NCBI RefSeq assembly: GCF_004167665.1 | Contig: NZ_SEWE01000016.1 | Location: forward strand, 1 to 64,000 | Length of the DNA stretch: 64,000 nt | Direction: 5' to 3' | Source: Hymenobacter persicinus | Lineage (GTDB): Bacteria; Bacteroidota; Bacteroidia; Cytophagales; Hymenobacteraceae | Part shown: piece after piece, positions 8,627 through 16,838 of the stretch | How the letters are laid out: the number at the start of each line of letters is the position of its first letter | Position numbering within the stretch: the first letter of the stretch is position 1 | The notes under the pieces: generated by a model | The model's input: the letters and a program-made list of their open reading frames with translations, nothing else | What the model was told of the DNA's origin: nothing | The model's database searches: none | Position numbers and translations under genes: made by a program

Positions 8627-9568
8627 TTAGCTGACCTTGGCCAGCACGTCCTTGTCGACAAGGCTCAGCGTGGCACCTTTGCCGATGCTACTGCCGCCGT
8701 CCATGATGGCGACAATATTCTTATCGACGAGCAGGGAAAGCGCCGTGAAGAAATTATAGGGCAGGAAGCCCTGCACCGTGTAGCGGTTGCCGCTATTGGC
8801 AATGGCCTTCAGCGCGTTCAGCTCCGACCGGGTCAGGGACTTAATCAGCTTGGCGGGGCGGCTCGAGTCGGCGTCGGAGGCCGGCAGGGGCGGGGCGGCA
8901 GCGGACGGGCCCTCGGAGGCCGGGGGCGCACTATCGGGCGCATACCCGACGACGGGGTCGGCGGGGGCCTCGGGCGTATCGTTGAGTACGTTTTGCAGGT
9001 TGGCCGACAGGATGGCGTTCTTGGCCGTCAGCAGCTCGTTGTTCTCGGCCATGATGAGAAACTTAGGCAGCAACAGCCGGGTGCTGAAGTAACTGATGGC
9101 AAAGCCGATGATCAGGAAGTACACCAACACGGCAATGGTGAAGGGCTTGATGAGCACGCACTGGGGCGCGGTGCAGGGCGTGTTGCGGTGCAGGTAGTTG
9201 GCAATGCTCATAAAGGCCGGCGCAATGTTGTTGACCTGAGTGAGCGTGACGCCCACGATAATCTTGGTCAGCCAGTCGGAAATGTCTTCCAAGTTGGTAT
9301 TGGGGGCATACTTGTTCTTGGTTTTATAGTCGTCGTAGGGGCTGTAGTCCTTGTTGAGGCGGGGAATGCCGAACAGAAAGCCCAGCAACGAGCCCACTAG
9401 CAGGGCCGCTAGCTCGGTGGAAATCAGCACCGACACCACTACCCGGTTGTGCAGATACGACCCGAAAGCCACGGCCGCCCCCACGCCGGCCAGAAGGAAG
9501 ACGGCGCAGATAAGGAGGATGGTGAGTTGGCCGGCCTTGAGAAAGCGGAGGGAGGGGCGGGAATCCAT
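8627..9568 (-). CDS. Three-helix membrane protein with LFGIPR and NTNLEDISDWLTKI motifs
   Basis: A 313-residue protein with hydrophobic helices near residues 14-38, 42-67 and 140-165. Helix 2 runs into LLGFLFGIPR, and after a polar loop comes NTNLEDISDWLTKIIVGV. From memory, this motif pair recurs in bacterial membrane proteins that carry varied cytoplasmic domains; I cannot name a function. Behind helix 3 there is a short helix, a low-complexity Ala/Pro/Ser linker (about residues 195-230) and a folded C-terminal piece (LTRSELNALKAIANSGNRY...) that resembles a small winged helix, which is my inference. The start is the ATG before DSRPSLRFL; the open frame upstream is Pro/Ala-rich and unlikely to be translated. 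Confidence 0.75.
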   Translation of the reverse strand: MDSRPSLRFLKAGQLTILLICAVFLLAGVGAAVAFGSYLHNRVVVSVLISTELAALLVGSLLGFLFGIPRLNKDYSPYDDYKTKNKYAPNTNLEDISDWLTKIIVGVTLTQVNNIAPAFMSIANYLHRNTPCTAPQCVLIKPFTIAVLVYFLIIGFAISYFSTRLLLPKFLIMAENNELLTAKNAILSANLQNVLNDTPEAPADPVVGYAPDSAPPASEGPSAAAPPLPASDADSSRPAKLIKSLTRSELNALKAIANSGNRYTVQGFLPYNFFTALSLLVDKNIVAIMDGGSSIGKGATLSLVDKDVLAKVS

Positions 9569-9793
9569 GCGGGAATAGCGAATAAGAAAGTAGTAGCAGC
9601 ACCCGGCGGCAGGAGCACTGCGCCGGCCGGACGGCGGGAAGGTCGGCAGTATACAAAAAAACCGCGCTGCCGCCGCCGGCTGGCCGAAAGCCCACGCGGG
9701 GCCGCCCGCCCACCCCAACGCGGAGCCGCCCCCGCGCCCACCCGGATTCCGGCGCGGCGCGGGGGCGGCTGGTTCGAAGCCGGCCGGCTGGCC

Positions 9794-10495
9794 TTAGGTG
9801 GGCATCGGGCCGTCATGGGGGCCTTTCTCGGCCCGCTCGGAGAGGCGGTAGAGCTGCTGCTTGACGGGCTCCGCGGTCAGGGCCACCTTGGCGGCCTTGC
9901 TCACCTGCTGCCCGAAGCGGTAGACCGCGTTCTGGAGGCGCACGTAGTCGTCGGCGCCCTCCAGGTTGGTGCCCTTGCGCATCTCCTGGTCGGTATCGGC
10001 GGCGGCCAGGTCCTGGGCGAGCTGGGTGAGGGCGGCGAGCTTGGCAGCGCTGAAGCCGTGCTTGGTCAGCTCGGCCAAGTCGCGCTCCGCGGCCTGGATG
10101 GCCCCGGGCAGCAGGGCCCGCATCTTGTCGTGCTGCTGCCGGGCGGGGCCGTACTGCTTTTTGCCGAACTGGTCGAGGCGGCCGGGGTTGCGGGGGAAGG
10201 CCTGCTCGACGTAGTAAAACAGGGCCTGGAGCTGGGTCCGGGCCTGGTCCATCAGCGCGTCCACGGTCTGGGTGTCTTCCTTTAGGCTCCCGCGCAGAAT
10301 CCGGCCGGGCGTGGCCGCCTCGGCCGCGTCGAGGGCCGCCCCCCACTGGGCGCCGAAGGCCGCGCTGAAGGTGGGGTTGAAGGCCGTGAAAGCCGGCAGG
10401 TCGGCGAGGTAGTGCCGGTGCATGGTGCGCATGTCCTGGCGCATCTTGCTGTCGGAGGTGGGGAATAGCCGGATTTCGGGCTTGAGCTTGGGCAT
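9794..10495 (-). CDS. Hypothetical protein, helical
   Basis: A 233-residue protein of unknown function with no signal peptide or membrane segment. It is highly charged and predicted helical, with repeated patterns such as KMRQDMRTMHRHYLADLP, ALMDQARTQLQALFYYVEQ and LAELTKHGFSAAKLAALTQL. It starts at the ATG before PKLKPEIRLF; an ATG 12 codons upstream would add a hydrophobic stretch (LRIVFTLILFV) that does not look like a real signal peptide. It lies alone between the membrane protein and a tandem-repeat region. I do not recognise the family with confidence. Confidence 0.7.
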   Translation of the reverse strand: MPKLKPEIRLFPTSDSKMRQDMRTMHRHYLADLPAFTAFNPTFSAAFGAQWGAALDAAEAATPGRILRGSLKEDTQTVDALMDQARTQLQALFYYVEQAFPRNPGRLDQFGKKQYGPARQQHDKMRALLPGAIQAAERDLAELTKHGFSAAKLAALTQLAQDLAAADTDQEMRKGTNLEGADDYVRLQNAVYRFGQQVSKAAKVALTAEPVKQQLYRLSERAEKGPHDGPMPT

Positions 10496-10640
10496 AACGA
10501 ATAGGATGAGGGTGAATACTATCCGCAACATTAGCCAAAGCCCGGAGCGTACGCAATAGCATGTATATCAGATTGGTACGTACTGGCGTATTGTCGGGAC
10601 GAACAGGCTTTTTCGCGGGACAAAACCCCACTCCACCATC

Positions 10641-10871
10641 GTGAACGACCTACTGTTGGGTGTGAATGATCTACTACAGCCCGTTGGTGATCTACTGGTG
10701 GGTGTGAACGACTTACTGCACGATGTGAATGATCTACTGTCAGCCGTCAACCAACTACTGCGAGGCATGAAAGCTCTACTAAGCGCCGTTAACGACTCAC
10801 TGGCGGGTGTGAACGATGTACTGTAGGGCGTGAATGCTCTCCTGGACGGCGTGAAGGAGCTTCGGATCAGT
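10641..10871. repeat. Eleven degenerate 21-bp tandem units encoding a VNDLL heptad
   Basis: Eleven consecutive 21-base units follow one another without gaps. Read on the + strand from a GTG at 10641 they encode heptads of the type VNDLLLG, VNDLLQP, VGDLLVG, VNDLLHD and VNDLLSA, then more diverged ones, until a TAG in unit nine (10824-10826); units ten and eleven continue the pattern past the stop. Many differences between units are synonymous (AAC/AAT, GAC/GAT, CTA/TTA), which suggests a past or present coding role. A coiled-coil microprotein of 61 residues or a decayed repeat gene are both possible. No ATG start or promoter was seen. The minus strand is also open across most of it because the period is a multiple of three. 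Confidence 0.75.
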
Positions 10872-10881
10872 AGAAACGAAA

Positions 10882-10905
10882 CCGGCCCGCTGGTGGGCGG
10901 GCCGG
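10882..10905. terminator. GC-rich hairpin downstream of the P-loop ATPase
   Basis: A 9-bp stem (CCGGCCCGC with GCGGGCCGG) and a 6-base loop, about 80 bases beyond the stop of the ATPase gene on the minus strand. There is no T run. Confidence 0.4.
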
Positions 10906-10983
10906 GGGATGCAATTATATATTTATCACTCTGGCATATTGGTCATATGGCTGTGTTGAGTGATTATTAGGGGTATAAATTAT

Positions 10984-12459
10984 TTATTTGTCCTCACTCT
11001 CTCCTTCACTTTCGCTATCATCATCACTAGCAATTGATGATGTTGCTTTAGCATCTTTCAAATCGAGGTGTTTACGTAAAGCGTGGTGAACCACTAGATT
11101 GCCTCCGAACCTTGGTTCTAAGAATCTATCTTGATAAATAAACTCAAAAAATGTTCCTCCTCCTTTGCCGCCTACTTTGGGGACGCCAACGACTCCAAAG
11201 TCAAAGAGGGTTTTAAGATGTTTTTCAGCTTCAGCAGCGCTGGCTTTGCGACGTATTCTTTGTACTGCTTCAAGCCATTCCTGAAAAATGAATCTGCTAT
11301 ATCCAAGTAGCCTTAGCGCTTTGAATAAGAACTCGTGATCCTCAACTTGTTTATGCATTTCGTCAGTTAACTCGTCGTATATATGACGAGAGTATCCTCT
11401 CTCTCCATTATAAACGTCGGTCGTCTCTATTCGCTCGTGTTCTGCTTTTAGAGCGGCATCGCGACAAAAAGTGCAGAAGGCAATTATGTCACGTGGTCTT
11501 TGCATCGTGCGCTTAAGCAAGTAAGAGTTGATAAATGCTCTCTGGCGCATCTGTTCAGGTGAAAATACCAAGTCCCATGCTTCGTTGCGAGATACGCTAA
11601 GAGATTTTGATATTCTCTCATTTACTACATCCTGTAATGATTTATTATCCCATTCTAGATATTCAATATCACCTGATATTTTGTTCTTATCATTGAATTT
11701 AAGCTCAGCAAAAATGTCTGATCTTAGAAAGATAATTACAGCTCTAGGTTTATTATGGATGGCTAACTTGATATTTAAGTCTCTAGCTGCTTTTATTGCT
11801 CCAGCTAACATATCACGTATCTCCTGAGTTGCGTCCCATCCATCATCAAGTCTGTCTACTAAAATAGTGACAGGGTCTTGAGGATAGACGAGTTGAGCAA
11901 ACTTGAGCAACTCTTTGTTCCATACATTGGCTGCTCTAGCAAGTTTAGCACCTTCTGGAGCATCGTCTAATTCAAAGCCTCCTAGGCCACCTATATCACC
12001 TGCGTTTGGTAGATCTAGTTTGCGGATTCGGCGAAGCTTGTCAACTAATAGTTCTAGAGCTCCTGCTTCGGCATTATTATAAATACGCTTCAAAAGAGAC
12101 TGAGCTCCATCTCGGATACCAGGGAATTTGGAATTTGTCCATTCTCTACATGCTGATATCAGAAAAGTGAATATCCAAGAGGATGTATAGGCATTCTCTT
12201 GTGGTAAACCAAGTTCCTTAATAGCCTTATGGGCCTCCCAGGAATAGTCAGAGAATTCAAGGCGAACTATTGAGGTGTTATTTAGTACTGATTCTGCCTG
12301 TTGAAAAAGAGCTGTCTTCCCAGATCCTTTTCGCCCAATTATAAATTGGCGGCTACCTTGAGAAATTCGGTTTAAGACTCCTGTATCAACAAAATATTCT
12401 TTTAGGTTGCTGTCACTTTCTGCATCAACCCGTCCGAAATCCACATCTATAAGCGCCAT
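10984..12459 (-). CDS. Low-GC P-loop ATPase, Sll1717-like
   Basis: A 491-residue cytosolic ATPase. Walker A is IGRKGSGKTALF near residues 41-52. A Walker B-like strand is TILVDRLDDGW near residue 200. IFLRSDIF and RPRDIIAF follow in sensor and arginine-finger-like positions, and a helical C-terminal part ends in an acidic tail (SDDDSESEGESEDK). The layout matches what I know as the Sll1717 family of P-loop ATPases, related to STAND/KAP-type NTPases. Codon use is strikingly AT-rich compared with every neighbour, so it was probably acquired horizontally. Such isolated ATPases are often suspected of anti-phage or signalling roles; no partner nuclease or protease gene adjoins it, so that role is inference only. 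A 12-bp inverted repeat lies just upstream of the start. Confidence 0.85.
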   Translation of the reverse strand: MALIDVDFGRVDAESDSNLKEYFVDTGVLNRISQGSRQFIIGRKGSGKTALFQQAESVLNNTSIVRLEFSDYSWEAHKAIKELGLPQENAYTSSWIFTFLISACREWTNSKFPGIRDGAQSLLKRIYNNAEAGALELLVDKLRRIRKLDLPNAGDIGGLGGFELDDAPEGAKLARAANVWNKELLKFAQLVYPQDPVTILVDRLDDGWDATQEIRDMLAGAIKAARDLNIKLAIHNKPRAVIIFLRSDIFAELKFNDKNKISGDIEYLEWDNKSLQDVVNERISKSLSVSRNEAWDLVFSPEQMRQRAFINSYLLKRTMQRPRDIIAFCTFCRDAALKAEHERIETTDVYNGERGYSRHIYDELTDEMHKQVEDHEFLFKALRLLGYSRFIFQEWLEAVQRIRRKASAAEAEKHLKTLFDFGVVGVPKVGGKGGGTFFEFIYQDRFLEPRFGGNLVVHHALRKHLDLKDAKATSSIASDDDSESEGESEDK

Positions 12460-12496
12460 GGTTAGTTTGTTGTTTGAAGTGTGATTTTTAAAAGTA

Positions 12497-12526
12497 AATA
12501 CTATTTGACTTGTTTCAAACAGTATT
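12497..12526. promoter_or_regulatory. Inverted repeat upstream of the P-loop ATPase
   Basis: AATACTATTTGA and TCAAACAGTATT form a 12-bp inverted repeat with one mismatch and a 6-base loop. It starts 38 bases upstream of the ATPase start codon, in AT-rich DNA. The location suits an operator. Confidence 0.4.
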
Positions 12527-12585
12527 CGTGTTATTGAAAGGAAATAATTGTAGGTGTAGTATGCTGACTAAGAAATATTTTCAGC

Positions 12586-14760
12586 TTACTCCCCCAGCTT
12601 CCCCAATATCTCCTGCGCCGCCACGGCAATGACCGTTCCAGGCCCGTACACGCCGACTACGCCAGCATTGTACAGGAAGTCGTAGTCCTGGGCGGGGATG
12701 ACGCCGCCGGCAATGACGAGGATGTCTTCGCGGTCGAGCTGCTTGAGCTCCTGAATGAGCTGGGGAATCAGGGTTTTGTGGCCGGCGGCCAGGGAGCTCA
12801 CGCCCACCACGTGGACGTCGTTTTCGGCCGCCTGCCGGGCTACCTCGGCGGGGGTCTGGAACAGGGGAGCAATGTCCACGTCGAAGCCCACGTCGGCGAA
12901 GGAGGTGGCAATGATCTTGGAGCCCCGGTCGTGGCCGTCCTGGCCCATCTTGGCCACCATCATGCGGGGGCGGCGGCCCTCCCGGGCGGCGAAGTCGTCG
13001 GCCGCAGCGCGGGCCTTGGCAAACTCTTCGTCGTAGTTCATCTCGGCGGAATACACGCCCGAAATGGCGCGGATGGTGGCCTGGTGGCGGCCGTAGACGG
13101 CTTCGAGGGCGTCGGAAATCTCGCCCAGGGTGGCGCGCAGGCGGGCGGCATTTACGGCCAGGGCTAGTAAGTTGTTAGTTGTTAGTTGTTGGTTGTTCGT
13201 GGTTGGTTCCGTGCTGGCGCCCTTTCTGGCGGCGTCGGTCAGGGCCTGGAGGGCAGCTTGCACGGCGTCATTATCCCGCTCGGCCTTGATCTGGTTCAGG
13301 CGCTCAATCTGCGAGAGGCGGACGGCGGCGTTGTCGATGTCGAGGACTTCAATCTGCTGCTCGTTGCCCAGCTGCTCGGCGGTGAGGCGGTACTTATTCA
13401 CGCCCACAATGATTTCCTTGCCCGAGTCGATGCGGGCCTGCTTGCGGGCCGAGGCTTCCTCGATGCGCAGCTTGGGCAGCCCGGTTTCGATGGCCTTGGC
13501 CATGCCGCCGAGCTCCTCGACTTCCTGAATCAGGGCCCAGGCCTTGTCGGCCAGCTCGTGGGTCAGGGTCTCCACGTAGTAGGAGCCGCCCCAGGGGTCT
13601 ACCACGCGGGTGATGTCGGTTTCGTGCTGGAGGTAGAGCTGGGTGTTGCGGGCAATGCGGGCCGAGAAGTCGGTGGGCAGGGCAATGGCCTCGTCGAGGG
13701 CATTGGTGTGCAAACTCTGGGTGCCGCCCAGGGCCGCGGCCAGGGCCTCGATGGCGGTGCGGGCCACGTTGTTGAACGGGTCCTGCTCGGTGAGCGAGTA
13801 GCCCGAGGTCTGGCAGTGGGTGCGCAGGGCCAGGCTTTTCGGGTTCTGGGGATTGAACTGCTTCATGAGCTTGGCCCAGAGCAGGCGGCCGGCCCGGAGC
13901 TTGGCAATTTCCATGAAGTGGTTCATGCCGATGGCCCAGAAAAACGACAGACGAGGCGCAAACTGGTCCACGTCCATGCCTACGGCCAGGCCGGCGCGCA
14001 CGTATTCGAGGCCGTCGGCCAGGGTGTAGGCCAGCTCCAGGTCGGCGGTGGCCCCGGCTTCCTGCATGTGGTAGCCCGAGATGCTGATGGAATTGAACTT
14101 GGGCATATTCGCCGCGGTGTAGGCGAAGATGTCGGCAATGATGCGCATGCTCGGCGCGGGTGGGTAGATGTAGGTGTTGCGCACCATGAACTCCTTCAGA
14201 ATGTCGTTCTGAATGGTGCCCGCCAGCTTGTCCGGGCTCACGCCCTGCTCCTCGGCCGCCACGATGTAGAAGGCCATAATCGGCAGCACCGCCCCGTTCA
14301 TGGTCATGGATACCGACATCTGGTCGAGCGGAATCTGGTCGAAGAGAATCTTCATGTCCTCCACCGAGTCGATGGCCACGCCGGCCTTGCCCACGTCGCC
14401 GACCACGCGGGGGTGGTCGGAATCATAGCCCCGGTGCGTCGCCAGGTCGAAGGCCACCGACAGCCCCTTCTGCCCCCCGGCCAGGTTGCGGCGGTAGAAG
14501 GCGTTACTCTCGGTGGCCGTGCTGAAGCCCGCGTACTGGCGGATGGTCCAGGGGTTCTGCACGTACATGGTGGCGTAGGGTCCGCGCAGGTAGGGCGCCT
14601 GCCCCGCCCCGAAGCCGAGGTGGTCGAGGTGGGCCACGTCCTGGGCGGTATAGTAGCTTTTCAGCGCAATCTGCTCGGGGCTCAGCGTTTCGGTCGGCTC
14701 GGCAGCAGGAGTGGGAAGGCTGGCCGCGTCGTAGGCAATCTGGGAGAAGTCGGGCTTCAT
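12586..14760 (-). CDS. mutB: Methylmalonyl-CoA mutase large (catalytic) subunit
   Basis: 724 residues, the usual size. It interconverts succinyl-CoA and (R)-methylmalonyl-CoA with adenosylcobalamin, in the cytosol. The catalytic barrel domain carries the substrate signature region ([39 protein letters not shown]). The C-terminal B12-binding domain has the cobalamin histidine in [10 protein letters not shown], then GVSSLAAGH and VIAGGVIP. An in-frame low-complexity insert ([14 protein letters not shown], residues about 517-533) sits in the linker between the domains and is encoded by a 7-bp tandem array. The start is the ATG before KPDFSQ. It is co-directional with and downstream of the small subunit, across a 110-base spacer filled with 8-bp repeats. 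Confidence 0.97.
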   Translation of the reverse strand: MKPDFSQIAYDAASLPTPAAEPTETLSPEQIALKSYYTAQDVAHLDHLGFGAGQAPYLRGPYATMYVQNPWTIRQYAGFSTATESNAFYRRNLAGGQKGLSVAFDLATHRGYDSDHPRVVGDVGKAGVAIDSVEDMKILFDQIPLDQMSVSMTMNGAVLPIMAFYIVAAEEQGVSPDKLAGTIQNDILKEFMVRNTYIYPPAPSMRIIADIFAYTAANMPKFNSISISGYHMQEAGATADLELAYTLADGLEYVRAGLAVGMDVDQFAPRLSFFWAIGMNHFMEIAKLRAGRLLWAKLMKQFNPQNPKSLALRTHCQTSGYSLTEQDPFNNVARTAIEALAAALGGTQSLHTNALDEAIALPTDFSARIARNTQLYLQHETDITRVVDPWGGSYYVETLTHELADKAWALIQEVEELGGMAKAIETGLPKLRIEEASARKQARIDSGKEIIVGVNKYRLTAEQLGNEQQIEVLDIDNAAVRLSQIERLNQIKAERDNDAVQAALQALTDAARKGASTEPTTNNQQLTTNNLLALAVNAARLRATLGEISDALEAVYGRHQATIRAISGVYSAEMNYDEEFAKARAAADDFAAREGRRPRMMVAKMGQDGHDRGSKIIATSFADVGFDVDIAPLFQTPAEVARQAAENDVHVVGVSSLAAGHKTLIPQLIQELKQLDREDILVIAGGVIPAQDYDFLYNAGVVGVYGPGTVIAVAAQEILGKLGE
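13164..13209. repeat. 7-bp tandem array inside mutB
   Basis: About five to six units of AGTTGTT and variants (GGTTGTT, CGTGGTT) run through the mutB coding sequence. The array encodes the Asn/Gln/Thr-rich linker before the B12 domain and keeps the frame. Related 7-bp arrays occur in spacers at 23769 and 24353-24430. Confidence 0.8.
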
Positions 14761-14765
14761 CGGAG

Positions 14766-14877
14766 TAGTGAGATGGTGAGATGGTGAACTGGTGAGTGGG
14801 TGAGGTGGTGAGTTGTTGTTCTGCTGGCGCAGATAGAACATCAAACTCACTATTTCACCATTTCACCATTTCACCTC
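14766..14877. repeat. Facing 8-bp repeat arrays in the mutA-mutB spacer
   Basis: Arm 1 (14766-14815) consists of six GTGAGATG-type units and arm 2 (14846-14877) of four TTTCACCA-type units in inverse orientation, so the transcript can fold into a long imperfect stem with a loop of about 30 bases. The arms reach from the mutB start to the mutA stop codon, which lies inside arm 2. Confidence 0.8.
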
Positions 14878-16658
14878 CCCTGGAGGCGGGCCAGCACGTC
14901 GTCGGTGCTGTAGCCCTGGACGGTGAATTCTTTGAAGCCGAACAGGGCCACGGCTTCCTGCATGGTGGCTAGGTCGGCATTGAGCAGGTGGGGCGGCACA
15001 AAGCCGGGCTCGTCGGGGGCCACCCGGCAGACCACGCGGGCAAACTGGCCGAACTGCTCGGGGGTGGCGTACATGAGCGTGGCGCCCTCGGGCGTCGAAA
15101 ACAGCACCGACAGCGTGCCTTCGGGGTGGCTGGCCTTGATGGCCCGGCGCTCTTCCTTGGGCAGCAGCTGCATAAAGGACTGCAGAATCAGCAGGTTGGT
15201 GTGGGTGCCGAGCATGACCACGGCGGCGCGCTTGCGCTTTTTTTCCCGGCGCTGGAAGTGCAGGGCCGTGGCCAGGCGCAGCACTTCCGACGGGTAAGCG
15301 GCCCGGGTCGAGTCGAAGTCCCGGCTGCGCAGGAGCTTCTTAGGGTTGTAGTCGAACTGCTCCTGAGGGTTCTGGAAACGGTTGGTGCCCACCACCACCT
15401 GGGTGCCGTCGGCAATGCGCTGGAACTGCTCCTGGGCCACTTTGTGCAGCTCCTGGAGCACCATGCCAATGGCCGCGGGCAGGCCGCCCTGGGCCTGCAC
15501 GTGCTGAAACTGGCTCCAGCCGCCCTGGGCCAGCTGGTCGGTGAGGGTTTCGAGGTAGTAGGAGCCGGCGGCGGGGTCGGCCACGCGGTGCAGCTGGCTT
15601 TCCTCGCGCAGGATGATGGGCAGGTTGCGGGCCAGGCGGTCCGAAAACTCGTTCGGGTCGTGAAACAGGCTGTCGAAGGGCGCCACGCTCACCGCGTCGG
15701 CCCCGCCGAGCACGGCGGCCATGGTTTCGGTGGTTACCCGCAGCAGGTTGGTGTGCGGGTCGAGCGTGGTTTTCGACCAGGTAGAAGTGCCGGCGAAAAT
15801 GCGCAGGGCCGTGGCGGCTTCGGCGGGTAGGCCGTAGGCGTGCAGCAGCGTGGCCCAGAGCCGGCGCAGGGCCCGCAGCTTGGCTATTTCGAGAAAGTAG
15901 TTCGGGTTAAGCCCCATCTGCACCTGCAGGGCGGCGGCCACTTCGGCTACGGTGAGCGTGTCGTTGGGCAGCTCGCTGAGGTAGGTGGCGGCGGCGGCCA
16001 GCGTGAAGGCCAACTGCTGGGTGACGGTGCCGCCGCGGTTGGCAAAAAAGGCTCCGTTCAGCGTCAGGGGGCGGAAGTCGGGCAGGTGGCGGGTGCGGGT
16101 CAGCACGGTCCGCAGCTCGGCCAGCTGGCCCGCCTGGTCGGGCGCGTGGTCCGTCACGGGGTCGAAGCGCAGAAAGCCGCGCAGCCCGGCGGGCTCGGTC
16201 AGCAGCAGGCGCTCCACGAACTCGGCCGCGCCGATACGCAGCGAATAGCCCACGTAGGTAGTGGCCAGCGGCAGGCGGGAGTGCAGATACTCCACGTCGA
16301 AAGCCGCCGCGTCGGCTAGGTCGAAGTGGGCGCCGTCGGCCCCGCGGGCCAGGGCGTCGGCGGCCCGGTCAATGGCGGCGTGCCCATTGCTGAGGGCTGC
16401 TACGGCGTAGGTCGGCACGTTCAGCCAATTGGCGCCGGTGGCCCCGGGGCGCACCTGGGGCTGGGGTGCCCCGCCCAGGGCCGCCAGGGCTTCCACGTGG
16501 TAGAAGGGCTGCACCGGGAAGCCGTCGGCCGTCGTCCAGACCAGCGCCTCGGGGTCGGCGCCCTTCAGGTCGCGGCGGATCCGGTCCTGCCAGGCCGCGG
16601 TGCCGACCGGCTCAAATTCGGGGAAGGAAACGGGCACGGGACGCGGGGTATCGGACAT
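14871..16658 (-). CDS. mutA: Methylmalonyl-CoA mutase small subunit
   Basis: 595 residues, homologous to the large subunit but catalytically inactive, as is normal for the heterodimeric enzyme. Recognisable parts are LVWTTADGFPVQPFY near the N-terminus, LNPNYFLEIAKLRALRRLW, FAGTSTWSKTTLDPHTNLLR and ADPAAGSYYLETLTDQLAQ. The C-terminal degenerate B12-like domain (AAVVMLGTHTNLLILQSF) lacks the cobalamin His motif. It stabilises the catalytic subunit for propionate and odd-chain metabolism. The start is the ATG before SDTPRPVPVSF; upstream codons look non-coding. A TATCTTTA box (16710-16703, minus strand) may be its -7 element. The stop lies within a repeat arm. Confidence 0.95.
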   Translation of the reverse strand: MSDTPRPVPVSFPEFEPVGTAAWQDRIRRDLKGADPEALVWTTADGFPVQPFYHVEALAALGGAPQPQVRPGATGANWLNVPTYAVAALSNGHAAIDRAADALARGADGAHFDLADAAAFDVEYLHSRLPLATTYVGYSLRIGAAEFVERLLLTEPAGLRGFLRFDPVTDHAPDQAGQLAELRTVLTRTRHLPDFRPLTLNGAFFANRGGTVTQQLAFTLAAAATYLSELPNDTLTVAEVAAALQVQMGLNPNYFLEIAKLRALRRLWATLLHAYGLPAEAATALRIFAGTSTWSKTTLDPHTNLLRVTTETMAAVLGGADAVSVAPFDSLFHDPNEFSDRLARNLPIILREESQLHRVADPAAGSYYLETLTDQLAQGGWSQFQHVQAQGGLPAAIGMVLQELHKVAQEQFQRIADGTQVVVGTNRFQNPQEQFDYNPKKLLRSRDFDSTRAAYPSEVLRLATALHFQRREKKRKRAAVVMLGTHTNLLILQSFMQLLPKEERRAIKASHPEGTLSVLFSTPEGATLMYATPEQFGQFARVVCRVAPDEPGFVPPHLLNADLATMQEAVALFGFKEFTVQGYSTDDVLARLQGR

Positions 16659-16769
16659 GCTACGGCGGGGTGGGGAAGGATAAGATCCGGCGGAAAGAGG
16701 GCTAAAGATACCGCATTGGCCCCATACCGCCGCCACGGCCCGCATAGTGGCCGCGGGCAAAGTTTGCCG

Positions 16770-16777
16770 TAGCTTTG
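16770..16777 (+). promoter_or_regulatory. TAGCTTTG promoter -7 element
   Basis: An exact match to the Bacteroidota TAnnTTTG element, 61 bases upstream of the barrel-protein start at 16839. A good -33 box is not evident. Confidence 0.5.
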
Positions 16778-16838
16778 TCGGCTGGTCCCGGCCCTACCGG
16801 TTCTATTCCCTTCTTTTCTACCTTCTTATTCTTCTTGC

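Noticed and set aside
10641..10871. CRISPR array
   Set aside because: The units are contiguous 21-bp degenerate repeats without spacers, and there are no cas genes.
13186..14787. A 533-codon plus-strand open frame
   Set aside because: It is antisense to mutB, whose protein is unmistakable.
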